Counted from the first letter of the stretch, positions 20,726 to 31,977 are shown. The stretch: 64,000 nucleotides of DNA from Doryteuthis pealeii (GCA_023376005.1 CM042181.1:17277412-17341411); one strand, 5' to 3'. Numbers and translations are program-made. The notes: generated by a model not told the origin, from the letters alone.

Positions 20726-21344
20726 GGTAAAGGATAACAGGTAACGAACACAACAAGGCTTATAATACGAAATGCATTTATCAGACAATAATATAAGATA
20801 CAATATACAAAGCAATGTGTAAGTTGTGGTACAGATGTGTGTTTACAAATGTGTTACAATAGAATAATGTAGTGTGTAATGGTATGGTTTGTTTGCAAGA
20901 ATGCTTGCGTGACTTATCTGTCTCAGGTAGGAATGTCTTGCTAGTTTGATTATACGCATCACCGGCCCTTTCGTTTTTCCTAAGCATGTCGTTCTCGACG
21001 TCTGGCTGGCAGGCTTCAAAAGCACGTCGTCCCTCGACCTCTGTTGCTGGGGAAAGAGGCTGATAGAAGGTATCAACTTTCAAAATTTGGCGGCCAAACT
21101 GAGCCTCGTAATGTGTGCTCTGATTGGTCGCTGAACAAGGCCCTTAGCCAATCGCATGAAATTTCTCATCAGGTTATGGCTAAGAGACCCTTGGGCTCTG
21201 TTTGGCAATGGTCAAAGGGGGGTTACTGTGTGGGTAATATTTTCTGCAAGATAAATATTCTTAAGTAATAGGTACCAGATACTTTTTACAATATCCCAAT
21301 TGTTCCCCCTTTTCGTAAATATTTTTGACTTTTAAAATCTCTGG
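20726..21344. other. Intron, unclassified; paired CCAAT-like motifs
   Basis: No coding match. 21119-21160 contains GATTGGTCGCTGA and CCAATCGCATG, inverted CCAAT-type words, which may be chance. Confidence 0.35.
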
Positions 21345-21830
21345 AAAAAAGGTGTTGGTCACTAGCTGTATCTCCAGTATGTTACAAATACAATTTCCTT
21401 TCTCTTTTCATCAAAGTTCCTTTCAAAGACCAACGTTTAAGTAGTCTGAAAGTCTTCAAGGGAGATAACTCACAATCTACAGTTAACGTGCTGGACGCGA
21501 AGAGGTCCCTGTGATGTAGTGGCTAATGTCAATGTGTTCAGCATTAGTCATATCACCAGTATTTTGCCAATAGAACTTCTTTACCCCAAAGAGTTCCTTC
21601 TTCCAAGGACCAACATTTTAGTAGTCAGAAAGATTCAGGGGAGATAATTCACAATCTACATTGCAGCTCCCTTTATAACTTTTTTTTTTTTCAATGTGTT
21701 GATCGCTAGTTGTATCTCCAGTAGGTTATGAACACAATTTCCTCTCTTTTCAAAGAGTTCCTTCTTCCAAAGACTACCATTTAAATTATCAGAAAGTATT
21801 CACGGGAGATAACTCACAAAGATCAAATTA
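21345..21830. repeat. Tandem repeat, three units of about 180 bp
   Basis: Each unit has GTTGGTCACTAGCTGTATCT-CCAGTATGTTA, AATTTCCTTTCTC, AGAGTTCCTT, AGTAGTCNGAAAG and GGGAGATAACTCACA (near 21352, 21530, 21700). Diverged; present also in copy B (45718-46200). Confidence 0.75.
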
Positions 21831-22355
21831 TCCGATTTGGGAAAATTACTTATCGTTATCTTGAAAAAATAAGTTTTTTTTTGTTTTTTTACACAACATG
21901 GTTAGTTTCTTTGATATTTTTTTTAGCAGAAATCTGTATTCATGGTTATTTTACTAAAAATAATTCCCGTATATAAACTTATAAAAATCTTGAGAATTAT
22001 TCAGACTTATGTTAATAGAAAGAAAATTAAAAAGTCTTTTATTATTTCATCTTTTCAGATTTCATAAAGTAAAATGGGGGCTCTTAAAAATATTTTCCCT
22101 TAATATATTTTAGGAAAAATATATTTTAATTTCATCAATAGGTAAATGATTACCGAAATTTTCGTAAAAATCTGACAGTTGATTTTTTTTTATATAATTA
22201 TTTTTTTTTTAAAAACCACTAGTTATAACTTGTTTTTGGCTACGTTAAATTTCAATTGATCTAACGGTGCAAAAATGTAAACATTGTTCTCGTTCATAAT
22301 TTATTATTTCTCAACTAAAAATTTTTTTTTAAAGTTCTTTTGAATGGTCTAAATA

Positions 22356-22977
22356 TCTTATTATAATGGAGATTGTATGTCTTTCTGTCTGTAACCGAAA
22401 CTATATTACTATACAAATCACAATTCCCTTTGTTATCTGCATCCCATTCTCCATGATTTTATTTTTATTTAAACCTCAATTATTAATAAATTGTTTTACA
22501 TCATTAAGACTGTTGACCATATCTACATACAAATAACATGCAGTTGTATTTATATATACAACAAAATAGCGGATTACAGTGTGAACGGGAAGGCTAATTT
22601 GCATATTGATCTTAAAAAATTTGATTTTAATAAATATGTGCTTAATATTATTGATTTCTAATTGTTTAGTTTTATCTTATTGAATATGCGCAAAATTCTC
22701 TTCAATAAATCTTAAAAGAAATCCCTTAACAAAAAGAAATAACTGTAATATTCTTCTTTACTTCCTATTTTAACTAAATAGTTAAATTAGGAATAGGAGT
22801 AATTGAAAATGATGGAAGAGTTAGTTTCAAAGATGTTCTATTTTTCAATCATACCCCCTCTGTTCCAAATCATGTTATCTGCATTTTTATTCAGTTTCAT
22901 TGGCCTTTCTAATTTAATGATATTTTATTATATTAAAACTTAAATACTTGCACCCGGAGGGTGCATATATTTGCTAG
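22356..22977 (+). mobile_element. Non-autonomous Helitron (Hel-N1)
   Basis: Starts TCTTATTATAATGGAGATTG and ends with the hairpin GCACCC-GGA-GGGTGC, nine bases, then CTAG; inserted between A and T without duplication. These are the defining Helitron ends (5' TC, 3' hairpin plus CTRR, A/T target). About 622 bp, no Rep/helicase. Seven further copies lie in the window. Same-site copy in B at 46753-47372. Confidence 0.9.
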
Positions 22978-23049
22978 TTTTGATAATATTAACCTTTATT
23001 CAAGTTTCATTGTGTTAAACATAGCGAGGCGGGGGGGTATTTTGACACG

Positions 23050-23292
23050 GCGGATTGGAGGTCCCTATTGAACATTTATCTTTCTACATAATCACTCGTT
23101 TGGTTGATACATTCTTGTAGGCGCCATGATAGGTTTTGTATGCCCTCGTCGTATGCCATTTGCAGACATTTGACATCCATGCACGACTCGCCATACACTT
23201 TCGTTAATTGGAATGGCATTTCCATTGTTTTAATGCCTTTTGCGTTCAAAAACCGAATAGACACGATTTCCAGACTTGGTGGTAGTGTTAAT
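23050..23292 (-). pseudogene. mariner transposase, internally deleted (N-terminus joined to C-terminus)
   Basis: Minus-strand 62-codon frame: MSIRFLNAKGIKTMEMPFQL then TKVYGESCMDVK, which looks like the N-terminal helix-turn-helix of mariner (A.IE..-K...FQ.L..VYG), followed immediately by AYDEGIQNLSWRLQECINQT then SDYVE, which matches the extreme C-terminus (Y.EGI..L..R...CI...GDYVE). The whole DDD catalytic core is missing. Same in copy B at 47445-47690. Confidence 0.65.
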
Positions 23293-25035
23293 CGGGAGTT
23301 CTATCAGAAACAACTGCCAAGCCAATCCAGCGTAACAGCGAGGCACGCACAGGGGCAAGTACATTCACAACAGTGTCGCCAATAGCCGCACGAACAGTTT
23401 CTCTGCGTTCCCAGCGCTTTGGAGACCTTACTTTTGAGATTGCCCTTGTATTTACTGAACCTATTAAAAGAAGTCCTTACACCCGTTTATTCAATCATAA
23501 CATAAGTTTGTTTTGTTTTTTTTTTGCCGGCAGTGAAAAAAAATTATTACGTTTCAAGATGGCGACCGTAATTATTTTTTTAATCCCTTTCTTCTCAATT
23601 CGTCTTCTCAATTCTTCATGTCTACGACGATAAATTGAAAGCAGTTCGTTGAATATTGGTTGTATTAGTCATTTGAATCATTTGGTGGTGAAATTCTAAT
23701 TCTGGAATGCCAATAGCCACACGAACAGTTTCCCTGCGTCCGTATAGTTTTGGAGACATTACTAATGGGATTACCCTCGTATTTACTGAACCTATTAAAA
23801 AAGGCCTTACACCAGTTTATTCAATCATAAAATAATTAATAAGTTTTATTTATTTATTTATTTATTTTTTTTTGTTGCCGTGAGTGAAGAAAGTTATTAC
23901 ACGTTTCAAGATGGCGTCCGTAATTACTTTCCCCTTTCTTCTCAAATCGTAATGTCTACGACAATAAATTGAAAGCTGTTGGTTGTATTAGTCATTTGAA
24001 TTATTTGGGGGTAAAGTTCCAATTTTGGAGTGCTAATAGCCGCACGAACAGTTTCCCTGCGTCCGTACAGCTTTGGAGACCTTACTTTTGGGATTACCGT
24101 CGTATTTACTGAACCTAACTATTAAAAAAAAAAGTCCTTACGCCCGTTTATTCAATTATAAAATAATTAAGTTTGTTTTTGTTTTTTGCCGGGAGTGAAG
24201 AAAGTTATTACACGTTTCAAGATGGCGACCGTAATTGTTTTTTTTTTTCTTCACTTACTTCTCAATTCGTCAGGTCTACGGCAATAAATTGAAAGAGGTT
24301 GGTTGAATTAGTCGAAGAAGAACCGCCCCCCCCCAGATCAATCGGCTGGTCACGTCAAGCCCTAGCACCTATATGATTGTCCCAATCCAAGTTGCCCTTA
24401 TGGCAAGCTCCCAGTCCTTTTTATTATATATGTGCTAGAAGGCGGTGGCTGAGGGTCTTAATGCCTTTTGGAGACCTTACTTTTGGAATTACCGTCGTAT
24501 TTACTGAACCTAACTATTAAAAGAAGTCCTTACGACCGTTTATTCAATTATAAAATAATTGATAAGTTTAATTTTTTATCGGGAGTGAAGAAAGTTGTTA
24601 CATGTTTCAAGATGGCGTCCGTAATTGGATTTTTTTTCTTCCCTTTCTTCAATTCGTTATGTCTACGGCAATAAATTGAAAGGTTGGTTGAATCAGTTAG
24701 GTTATTAGAGACACAGAGACAGAGAGAGAGACAGAGACACAGAGACAGAGAGAGAGACAGAGACACAGAGACAGAGAGAGAGACACAGAGACAGAGACAC
24801 AGAGACAGAGAGAGAGACACAGAGACAGAGACACAGAGACAGAGAGAGAGACACAGAGACAGAGACAGGCAAAATCCATGACGATCGGGAGCTCCATCAG
24901 AAACGACTGCCAAGCCAAGACTGTGCGTGGCAGTGAGGTGCGTGCAAGGACAGGTGCAGGTACAAACAAACAACCGTTGCCAATAACTTCACGGACAATT
25001 TCCCCGGCGTCCTCGGCGTTTTGGAGATCTTACTT
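23293..25035. repeat. ~310-390 bp tandem repeat, four units plus end pieces, with a YY1-like site per unit
   Basis: Unit landmarks: AATAGCCGCACGAACAGTTT, TTTGGAGACCTTACTTTT, GTATTTACTGAACCTA, CCGTTTATTCAAT, GTTTCAAGATGGCGWCCGTA, GTCTACGGCAATAAATTGAA. CAAGATGGCGNCCG lies at 23555, 23907, 24218 and 24608. The last unit is interrupted by a reversed R1 piece (24325-24455). 23290-23430 and 24880-25030 share another block (GGGAGTTCTATCAGAAACNA, CTGCCAAGCCAA). Lies in the first visible intron of the TRAF gene. Confidence 0.75.
24708..24868. repeat. (GAGACA)n-type microsatellite, copy A only
   Basis: AGAGACAGAGACACAGAGAC pattern for about 160 bp. The corresponding place in copy B (49110-49135) has only a short GAGAGAAAGG stretch. 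Open frames across it are artefacts. Confidence 0.9.
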
Positions 25036-25117
25036 AGATCATAGCGAGACACGAACACACGTGACTTGGTTTACATATATTACAACAACTATAATAAAAT
25101 AAATAAATAAAACTTAC

Positions 25118-25175
25118 CCCATTGCTGGAGATAAAAAGTGAATTATCAACTGGACATTTTGTTCTCTCTCGACTT
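25118..25175 (-). CDS. TRAF-family gene, exon with the C-terminal end of the RING finger
   Basis: Small exon of 58 nt: acceptor CATTTTCAG above 25175, donor GGG|GTAAGT at 25118/25117. It reads [19 protein letters not shown]; the CP dipeptide is the last zinc-binding knuckle of a RING finger, and the Asn-Gly is followed in the next exon by the REI motif typical of TRAFs. The first part of the RING was not found in the window on the minus strand. An AT-rich VNTR begins only about 45 bp beyond the acceptor and differs by 0.8 kb between the two copies. Confidence 0.8.
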
Positions 25176-25221
25176 CTGAAAATGAAGGGAAAAAAATAAA
25201 TAATAAGGAAAACATGGACGC

Positions 25222-25553
25222 GTGAGCGTGTATGTACAGTACATGTGTGTTTGTATGTATGTATGTACAGTGTGTGTACAGTGCAGTGTGTGTTTGTATG
25301 TATGTATGTACAGTGCAGTGTGTGTGTGTTTGTATGTATGTATGTATGTATGTATGTATGTACGTATGTATGTACAGTGCAGTGTATGTATGTATGTATA
25401 TATACAGTGTGTGTATGTATGTATGTATATATACAGTGTGTGTATGTATGTATATATATATACAGTGTGTGTATGTATGTTATATATATATACAGTGTGT
25501 ATATATATGTGTGTATATATATAGTATATATATATATACAGTGTGTATATATA

Positions 25554-25601
<48 letters not shown>

Positions 25602-25607
25602 TATACA

Positions 25608-25638
<31 letters not shown>

Positions 25639-25640
25639 CA

Positions 25641-25692
<52 letters not shown>

Positions 25693-26002
25693 TGTGTATA
25701 TATATATATATATATACAGTGTGTGTATATATATATATATATATACAGTGTGTGTATATATATATATATATACAGTGTGTGTATATATATATATATATAT
25801 ACAGTGTGTGTGTATATATATATATATATATATCAGTGTGTGTATATATATATATATATATACAGTGTGTGTATATATATATATACAGTGTGTGTATATA
25901 TATATATATATAAGTGTGTGTATATATATATATACAGTGTGTATATATATATATACAGTGTGTATATATATATATATACAGTGTGTATATATATATACAG
26001 TG

Positions 26003-26044
<42 letters not shown>

Positions 26045-26290
26045 TGTATATATATATATATACAGTGTGTATATATATATATATACAGTGTGTATATATA
26101 TATATATACAGTGTGTATATATATATATACAGTGTGTATATATATATATCATGTGTATATATATATATACAGTGTGTATATATATATACAGTGTGTATAT
26201 ATATATATATATATATATATGTGTGCAGTGCAGTGTATGTATGTATGTATATAGATACAGTGCAGTGTATGTATGTATGTATGTATGGGC
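25222..26290. repeat. AT/GT-rich VNTR next to the RING exon
   Basis: (TATG)n/(GTGT)n with CAGTGCAGTG spacers, then about 25 blocks of (TA)n-CAGTGTG. Length about 1.07 kb here, about 0.3 kb in copy B (49490-49795). It begins about 45 bp from the exon's splice acceptor. The 200-370 codon frames of Tyr/Ile/Cys/Val here are not genes. Confidence 0.93.
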
Positions 26291-26324
26291 ATGAAAAGAT
26301 GATTAGTGAGTGTGATTAATGAAT

Positions 26325-26483
26325 TTTCGATTATTAAATATCAAATATATATCTACAATCTGAATCCGGACATTCAAATATTACATGTGGACTTGATAAA
26401 CAAACGCCAACATCAACAGGCGATATTTTTTTTTATGTCGGGATGAAGATTGTAGATATATATTTGATATATAATAATCGAAA
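26325..26483. mobile_element. Small MITE with ~45-bp inverted ends
   Basis: TCGATTATTAAATATCAAAT-ATATATCTACAATCT at the left is mirrored at the right (AGATTGTAGATATATATTTG-ATATATAATAATCGA). About 160 bp, non-coding. Also in copy B at about 49842-49985. Confidence 0.75.
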
Positions 26484-27327
26484 CTATATAATATAATATT
26501 CTAGGAACGAAAAAGACAAAAAGACAGGTGGTTTTATGACGGGCTTTATTCATCGGTTATAGCCGCCAAGTAGCAAGGGAATATCTCCCTGGCCAGTAGT
26601 AGCGACTAGACATAGTTAAGGCCTCAACTAGAATGGCCGAGAAGATAGAGGGTCGGAAGTGGATCCTTTTTCTCGCACGCGAAGAGTTCTTCCGGTGAAG
26701 GCTGATGGGAGTTTTTTTTTTCTTATTTTAATACCCACATATAACACACACGCACACGTTTAATTTTTCCAGAATTAAAGAGGGTGGGGTTAGCAAAACA
26801 AAGTTTCTATGAAGAGAATATTTTTGTCTATTGATCTACCGAGTCGAGTGTCCATTTTGTTTGTTATAGTCACAATGATTAGTATTGATCAGTTGTCATA
26901 AGTGAGCAAAAACAAAGACGTCAATTATTTATAAATAGCAACAACAAAAAAAGCCCTGGGCTAGTCCCGTCTCCATCCTCAACTCTTCTACACCATGAAC
27001 ACACTTGCTTACTAATAATAGTCAGTCGCTGACGATGACTTGAATAGACATGGAGTGAAACGTGTGCGTAAGATATCTTAAGTGGAAAGTGCGAGCACAT
27101 TAGAGTAGGTCGATTTTTAACTTTTAAATATCAAATTGTCAATCTATGCGAAAGTTGTGTTAGTATACTAAAGAGATACAAATAAAAAATTCAGATCTTT
27201 CATTTGTACCATTGTTTGAGGAAATAGCATCAAAGATCGTCTACTAAAATGTACTAAGAATCCTTGTTACATTTGGCTTAGAAATTGGTTAGAAAATTTA
27301 CCGTTTTCAATATTCAAATGAGAAATC
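26484..27327. repeat. Repeat block D, intact pre-insertion copy, and flank
   Basis: 26755-27090: CGTTTAATTTTTCCAGAATT, AGAGGGTGGGGTTAGCAAAA, TTTCTATGAAGAGAA, CACTTGCTTACTAATAATAG, AGATATCTTAAGTGGAAAG. The same block recurs at 28670-29510 (split by a hAT element) and 29700-29930. No genes. Confidence 0.7.
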
Positions 27328-27794
27328 TTATTTTAGGTAATTTATGAGGAAGTGCGTCCCGGTCTCCTGCCTCAAAAATTGCTACCCGGTGACTTAAAAT
27401 AATGACCCAGCTCAATCTATTCAAAACTATCCATCTATCTATCTCAATTTGTTCATATTTATCTATATTACTTTAAATACTAAGATTTTCTTTTATTCAT
27501 GTTTGTTTAATGTCTTGTTTTTAGTTTAAATAAACAAGAATTACGACAAAAAAGAAGCGACCCTCCCCCCCAATACATTTACTTGTCGAAAATATCTATC
27601 TCCATTGTTCATATATTTATTTTGTTTGTTTATCTATCTCAGTCTATTCCAAACTATATATCCATCTTCATATCTAAACAAGAATTACGATAAATAAAGA
27701 ATTACGAGCTGGGGTTGCTATTTTGATAGTCACCGGGTAGCAATTTTTGAGGCAGGAGACCGGGACGCACTTCCTCATAAATTACCTTATTTTA
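27328..27794. mobile_element. Complete MITE-G with 8-bp target-site duplication
   Basis: Element 27336-27786 (451 bp) begins GGTAATTTATGAGGAAGTGC and ends with its reverse complement; terminal inverted repeats run about 75 bp (..CCCGGTCTCCTGCCTCAAAA, TTGCTACCCGGTGACT). It is flanked by TTATTTTA at 27328-27335 and 27787-27794. The 8-bp duplication points to a hAT-like transposase. The interior shares TTCATGTTTGTTTAATGTC with the element at 4862. Same insertion in copy B (about 50856-51311). Confidence 0.92.
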
Positions 27795-28479
27795 TTTTAT
27801 TAAAATGAAACGAATTAGATATAAATAGAATTCAAATTTACCCCCCCCCCTCAATCACCAACGACACCCGATATGCCGCTTTTTACCTCATTAATTAAGC
27901 TGTAACAGACGATCTAAAAGATCTAGTTTTTGATATCAGTATATGTGACGGAGAACGAGAAAGGAAAAAGAGCAAGACATTGTCTTGCCTGCCGGGATCG
28001 AACTCGCGTCCTCCCGCATGCAAAAACAAACGCGTTTTGGGCACTGGACGGACGCGAGGTTCGACTTGTGTGCCCGGATGTTTGGCTAATATGCTCATAA
28101 AATAACAAGTGAGTCGAGCGCTGGGCAGTCAGCAGCAGCAGAGGCAGTCGACGACGAAGCGCTTTTCAGTAAAGAAATGGATTTTAGTCGAACAGAAACA
28201 AAACTAAATAGGAAATGTGATTTTGAACTGCTAAAGATTATTTCGACTACGACGACGGATTTTCCAGCTGCTTGACTAAGAATGTGTTGACTAACAGAGG
28301 GTCTGGCTTGTGAGAAGACGGAGAACTCGCTTGTTTTTGGTTCCCCCTTGGCGGGAGCTTGTTGATTCGAAGGTCTATTTCGCCCCATATATTCCCCCCC
28401 CCCTTCTATAGTATACCAACAACTTTCGCATAGATGGCCAATTTGATATTTTTTTTAAGTGAAAAACGGACCTACCCTA
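27795..28479 (-). repeat. Unclassified DNA with a tRNA-like B box (possible second SINE)
   Basis: Minus strand 28065-27985: CCAGTGCCCAAAACGCGTTT, GGACGCGAGTTCGATCCCGG. The GAGTTCGATCCCGG part is a good RNA polymerase III B box with a degenerate A box upstream. No other copy outside A/B is visible, so SINE status is tentative. The 97-codon minus frame (28095-28388) has no recognisable family. Confidence 0.45.
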
Positions 28480-28927
28480 GCCAACTGTCTTAGCAGTCCG
28501 GGAGTTGGTCCAGTGGTAGGGGAAAGTACGAGACGACTAGACTGTCGAACTGCAACAGGGTGCTGTCTCGGGTAGTATTGAGTCACTTCACGAGAGGAAA
28601 GCCCCCCCCCCGGAAGTCCCAGAGCTTGCACCCTAGCACCAGGTTGTGTCCTAACGTCTCTTCACACACACTCGTTTAATTTTTCCAGAATTAAAGAGGG
28701 TGGGGTTAGCAAAACAAAGTTTCTATGAAGAGAATATTTTTGTCTATTGATCCAATAAAACGAGTGTTTAATGTTTGGTTGTTATAGTCACAACGATTAA
28801 TATGGATCTATTTTTATAAGTGAGCAAAAACAAAGACATCAATTTTTTATAAATAGCAACAACAAAAAGTCTTGTTCTAGTTCCGTCTCCATCCTCAATT
28901 CCACTACATCATGAAAAAAACGCTTAC
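28480..28927. repeat. Block D/E repeat, copy interrupted by hAT
   Basis: 28483-28650 (AGTCCGGGAGTTGGTCCAGT, GCTGTCTCGGGTAG, AGCACCAGGTTGTG) recurs at 29535-29690; 28670-28920 is block D as at 26755. The GTTGGTCCAGTGGTAGGGG word is A-box-like, but no B box follows clearly. Confidence 0.65.
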
Positions 28928-29430
28928 CAGGCCCCGACACTAACTTTTTTTCATGACAGTCCCGAATGGGGTTTGGACTGTCCCGAAATCAAAATATTTT
29001 TAATTCATTAGCATCATCTATACTTGTCAGTCATCAGTAGCATAATAACATGTAATAAAACATTAAGAAAAGCTGAAGCAGTGATAATTCTAGATATTTG
29101 GACAAAAAATCCATTTCCTAGTGTGTTTTGAGCTAAAAAGAAATACTTTTTTACTTTAAGTTACCCTGAGTAGGGTTAGTAGTACATAATTCGGCCCTTT
29201 TAAATTATTTCATGGCTTTGAGAATAGACCTGCGGTGCCGTAGCCTCATTTTGAGGTCAGGATTCGGGCAATCACTGGACGGCCAATATTGGAATGTAGT
29301 ACTAACTTTTAGGAAAAAAGTTTTACCGTCCCCGGCAAACTGTCCCGGATGACGTATGGATAGTCTTGGGTATAATTCTTATCGTCCCCGAAACGACGGG
29401 ACGGCGTTAATGTCGAGCCCTGACACTTAC
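28920..29430. mobile_element. Non-autonomous hAT element with target-site duplication
   Basis: Element 28928-29422: left end CAGGCCCCGACACTAAC, reversed right end CAGGGCTCGACATTAAC, the CAGGG(C)-type ends of hAT transposons. Flanking 8-mers ACGCTTAC (28920-28927) and ACACTTAC (29423-29430) differ by one base. The unfilled related site ACTTGCTTACTAATA is seen at 27008-27020. 495 bp, non-coding. Same insertion in copy B (52433-52931). Confidence 0.9.
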
Positions 29431-29990
29431 TAATAGTAGTCCGTCACAGACGATGATGACATAACTCTACATGGAGTGAAATTTTGGGTGAGATATCTTA
29501 AGTGGAAAGAGGGTGCACATACCCCAGTCCACTGTCTTAGCAGTCCGGTAGTTGGTCTAATGGCAAGAGAAAGTCCGAGACGTCTGAACTGCCGAGCTAC
29601 TGCATGGTGCTATCTCGGGTAGGATTGACTCAATTCAGGAAAGCCTCCCCGGAAACCTCAGCGGTTGTACCTTAGCACCAGGTTGTGACCCCACGCCTCT
29701 TCACACACGTTTAATTTTTCCAGAATTAAAGAGGGTGGGGGTAAGCAAAACAAAGTTTCTATGAAGAGAAATTCTTGTCTATTGATCCAATGAGACGAGT
29801 GTCCATTTTGGTTGTTATAGTGTCAGCGATTAATATTGATCTGTTTTCATAAGTGAGAAAAAAACAATTATTTATGAATAACAAAGAATTTGTTCTAATT
29901 CCGTGTCCATCCCAACAGAACCAGATCAAGAGAAAAAAAAAAACATGCGTCACGAAACGGATATTAAAAAAAGGAGGACATGAAAACTAG

Positions 29991-30029
<39 letters not shown>

Positions 30030-30086
30030 GATATATATATTTACCAACCCCTCCGCACAAGCAGGATGCGACACAAGGTCAATTTC
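29431..30086. repeat. Second block D/E copy and poly-A
   Basis: 29431-29510 finishes the interrupted D block; 29520-29930 is another E+D copy (TAGCAGTCCGGTAGTTGGTC; CAGAATTAAAGAGGGTGGGG). Poly-A at 29990-30023. No genes. Confidence 0.6.
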
Positions 30087-30316
30087 TTAAGCGGAGTTTA
30101 TCAGGTTTGAATTCAGAGTTTTCCTTCTAGACCGGTTGCCTAACCATGGTTAAAGAGCCCAGTCTGCCCTACTATTTACCCATAGCTGGAGGGAGAGTAG
30201 GATTCATACCTTTCCCAAGGGTATTAGCGCTAAGTGAAATGCAATTACCACGTCCAGGATTTGAACTCGGGGCGACAAGTCCATTTCCCAAGACTTTAAC
30301 CATTACACCACGCACA
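30087..30316 (-). mobile_element. tRNA-derived SINE-1, full copy
   Basis: Minus strand head: GCGTGGTGTAATGGTTAAAG (A box TGGTGTAATGG), CGCCCCGAGTTCAAATCCTG (B box GTTCAAATC), then CACGTGGTAATTGC-type body, AATACCCTTGGGAAAGGTAT, CTGGGCTCTTTAACC and the tail TCAAACCTGATAAACTCCGC. Polymerase III boxes are correctly spaced for a tRNA-like promoter. Copy B 53591-53820. Confidence 0.85.
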
Positions 30317-30384
30317 ATGGCCGATATAGCCCTCGAGAAAACGCGGGTCATCCTCCTTTCACGCAACACATTCGAGAATATAGG

Positions 30385-30950
30385 GTTTGGTTTGTTTTAC
30401 GGCATATCAACCTCGGTGGGTCATTTAATGCCGACAAAGTTTTGAAATAAATTCATTCTTAATGGAGAGTCGATTTTTTTGTTTATAAACTCATGTTTTT
30501 CTATTTAACCCATAGATGGGACCCTAACAGGTACTACCACTCCGGGTCAGAGTGGACCTAGGAGCAATGGTGATGAAGGGGTGCTCCACATTCCCCAAAC
30601 CTGGAACCTCACCATCAGATAGAGTTTAACATCATTCCCAGGACATGTATACTCTCAGTTACCGCCTTCTAGCACCCATATGATAAAAGGGTTGGGGCAA
30701 TCATATAGGTGCTAGCGCTTGACGTGACCAGCCGATTGATCGGAGGGGGCCTCTCCGACCGCCCGTCTAGCCTAAGTAAGGACCAAAGTGGAGTATTGCA
30801 AGTCATTGACTGCTCAACCACCTGGGTTCTATCCTTAAGCATCACGGGTTGCCACCCACAGCCAACAGGTGGCCCAATTGGGGAAGTTTTACCCCTCTGC
30901 AGAAGTACAGTCTGTGCATTCTAACACCCCAGCCGACAGGGCGGGGGAAT
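30385..30950 (+). repeat. R1 repeat, full length
   Basis: From TTTGGTTTGTTTTACGGCAT to CACCCCAGCCGACAGGGCGG. Internal landmarks: TAGATGGGACCCTAACAGGT, CCGGGTCAGAGTGGACC, GCTCCACATTCCCCAAACCT, AGCCGATTGATCGGAGGGGG, ACCTGGGTTCTATCCTTAAG, AACAGGTGGCCC. Two self-complementary ends: CGGCAT...ATGCCG and CGCCC...GGGCG types. Class unknown. Confidence 0.75.
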
Positions 30951-31084
30951 ATAGGGACCAACCACACATTTACGACAGGGATACACATACATACATTAAA
31001 GAAATGGTTTTTCCGTAACTCATTGAAGACGGGGGAAACAACCACCCACCAATTCATTAAAGACAACTATCAACTTAGGAAACG

Positions 31085-31170
31085 TCTTCGGTTAGTTGGT
31101 TGGATTTTACGGCATGTCAATTCTTGTTGGATTATTTTATGCCGAAGTTGTTTTTGGTCAGGTTTGCCGG

Positions 31171-31206
<36 letters not shown>

Positions 31207-31566
31207 AAAAACAATTTCAATTGTATTAGAAACGATGTTTGTTCGTTTCTTGTTACAAATTGAAGAAAAAAAAAAAAAAAAAAAAAGTTTTTATTTTTTT
31301 TATTTCAGACTTCTGGACTCTAATTGGTCTATTTAGCGAAAAGCTAAATAAAGGAAGTAAGCAGATATTTTGATCTCGATCTCTTATAATTCAAACCGGA
31401 TCGATGTAATCAATAATAATAAAAATAAAAAATAAAAAATAAATAATAATAAATAAATAATAATAAAATAATAATAATAATAAAAATAATAATAATAAAA
31501 ATAAATAATAATAATAAAAATAAATAATAATAATAATAATAAAAAATAAATAATAATAATAAAATA

Positions 31567-31597
<31 letters not shown>

Positions 31598-31913
31598 TAA
31601 TAATAATAATAAATAAATAATAATAATAAAAATAAATAATAATAATAATAAAAATAAATAATAATAATAAAATAAATAATAATAATAAAAATAAATAATA
31701 AATATAAAAAATAATAATAATAATAAATAATAATAATAATAATAAAAATAATAATATAATAAAAATAAATAATAATAATAAAAATAAATAATAATAATAA
31801 TAATAATAATAAATATAATAAATAAATAATAATAAATAAATAATAATAAATAATAATAATAATAAAATAAATAAATAATAATATAAAATAAATAATAATA
31901 ATAATAAATAATA

Positions 31914-31946
<33 letters not shown>

Positions 31947-31977
31947 AATAATAATTAATAAATAATAATAAATAAAT

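Noticed and set aside
23293..24700. Upstream promoter or CpG-rich regulatory island
   Set aside because: The repeats contain YY1-like words, but there is no CpG enrichment, TATA/Inr arrangement or first exon nearby.
24548..24973. Ser/Leu/Cys-rich frame on the minus strand and its Arg/Glu/Thr counterpart on the plus strand
   Set aside because: Both translate the GAGACA microsatellite, which is missing from copy B.
25034..26319. Open frames of 100-370 codons made of Tyr, Ile, Cys, Val, Thr and His on both strands
   Set aside because: They run through a (TA)n/(GT)n microsatellite that is open in several frames and changes length by 0.8 kb between copies.
30240..30316. Functional tRNA on the minus strand
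   Set aside because: Same head is dispersed with an identical body in many copies, so it is a SINE.
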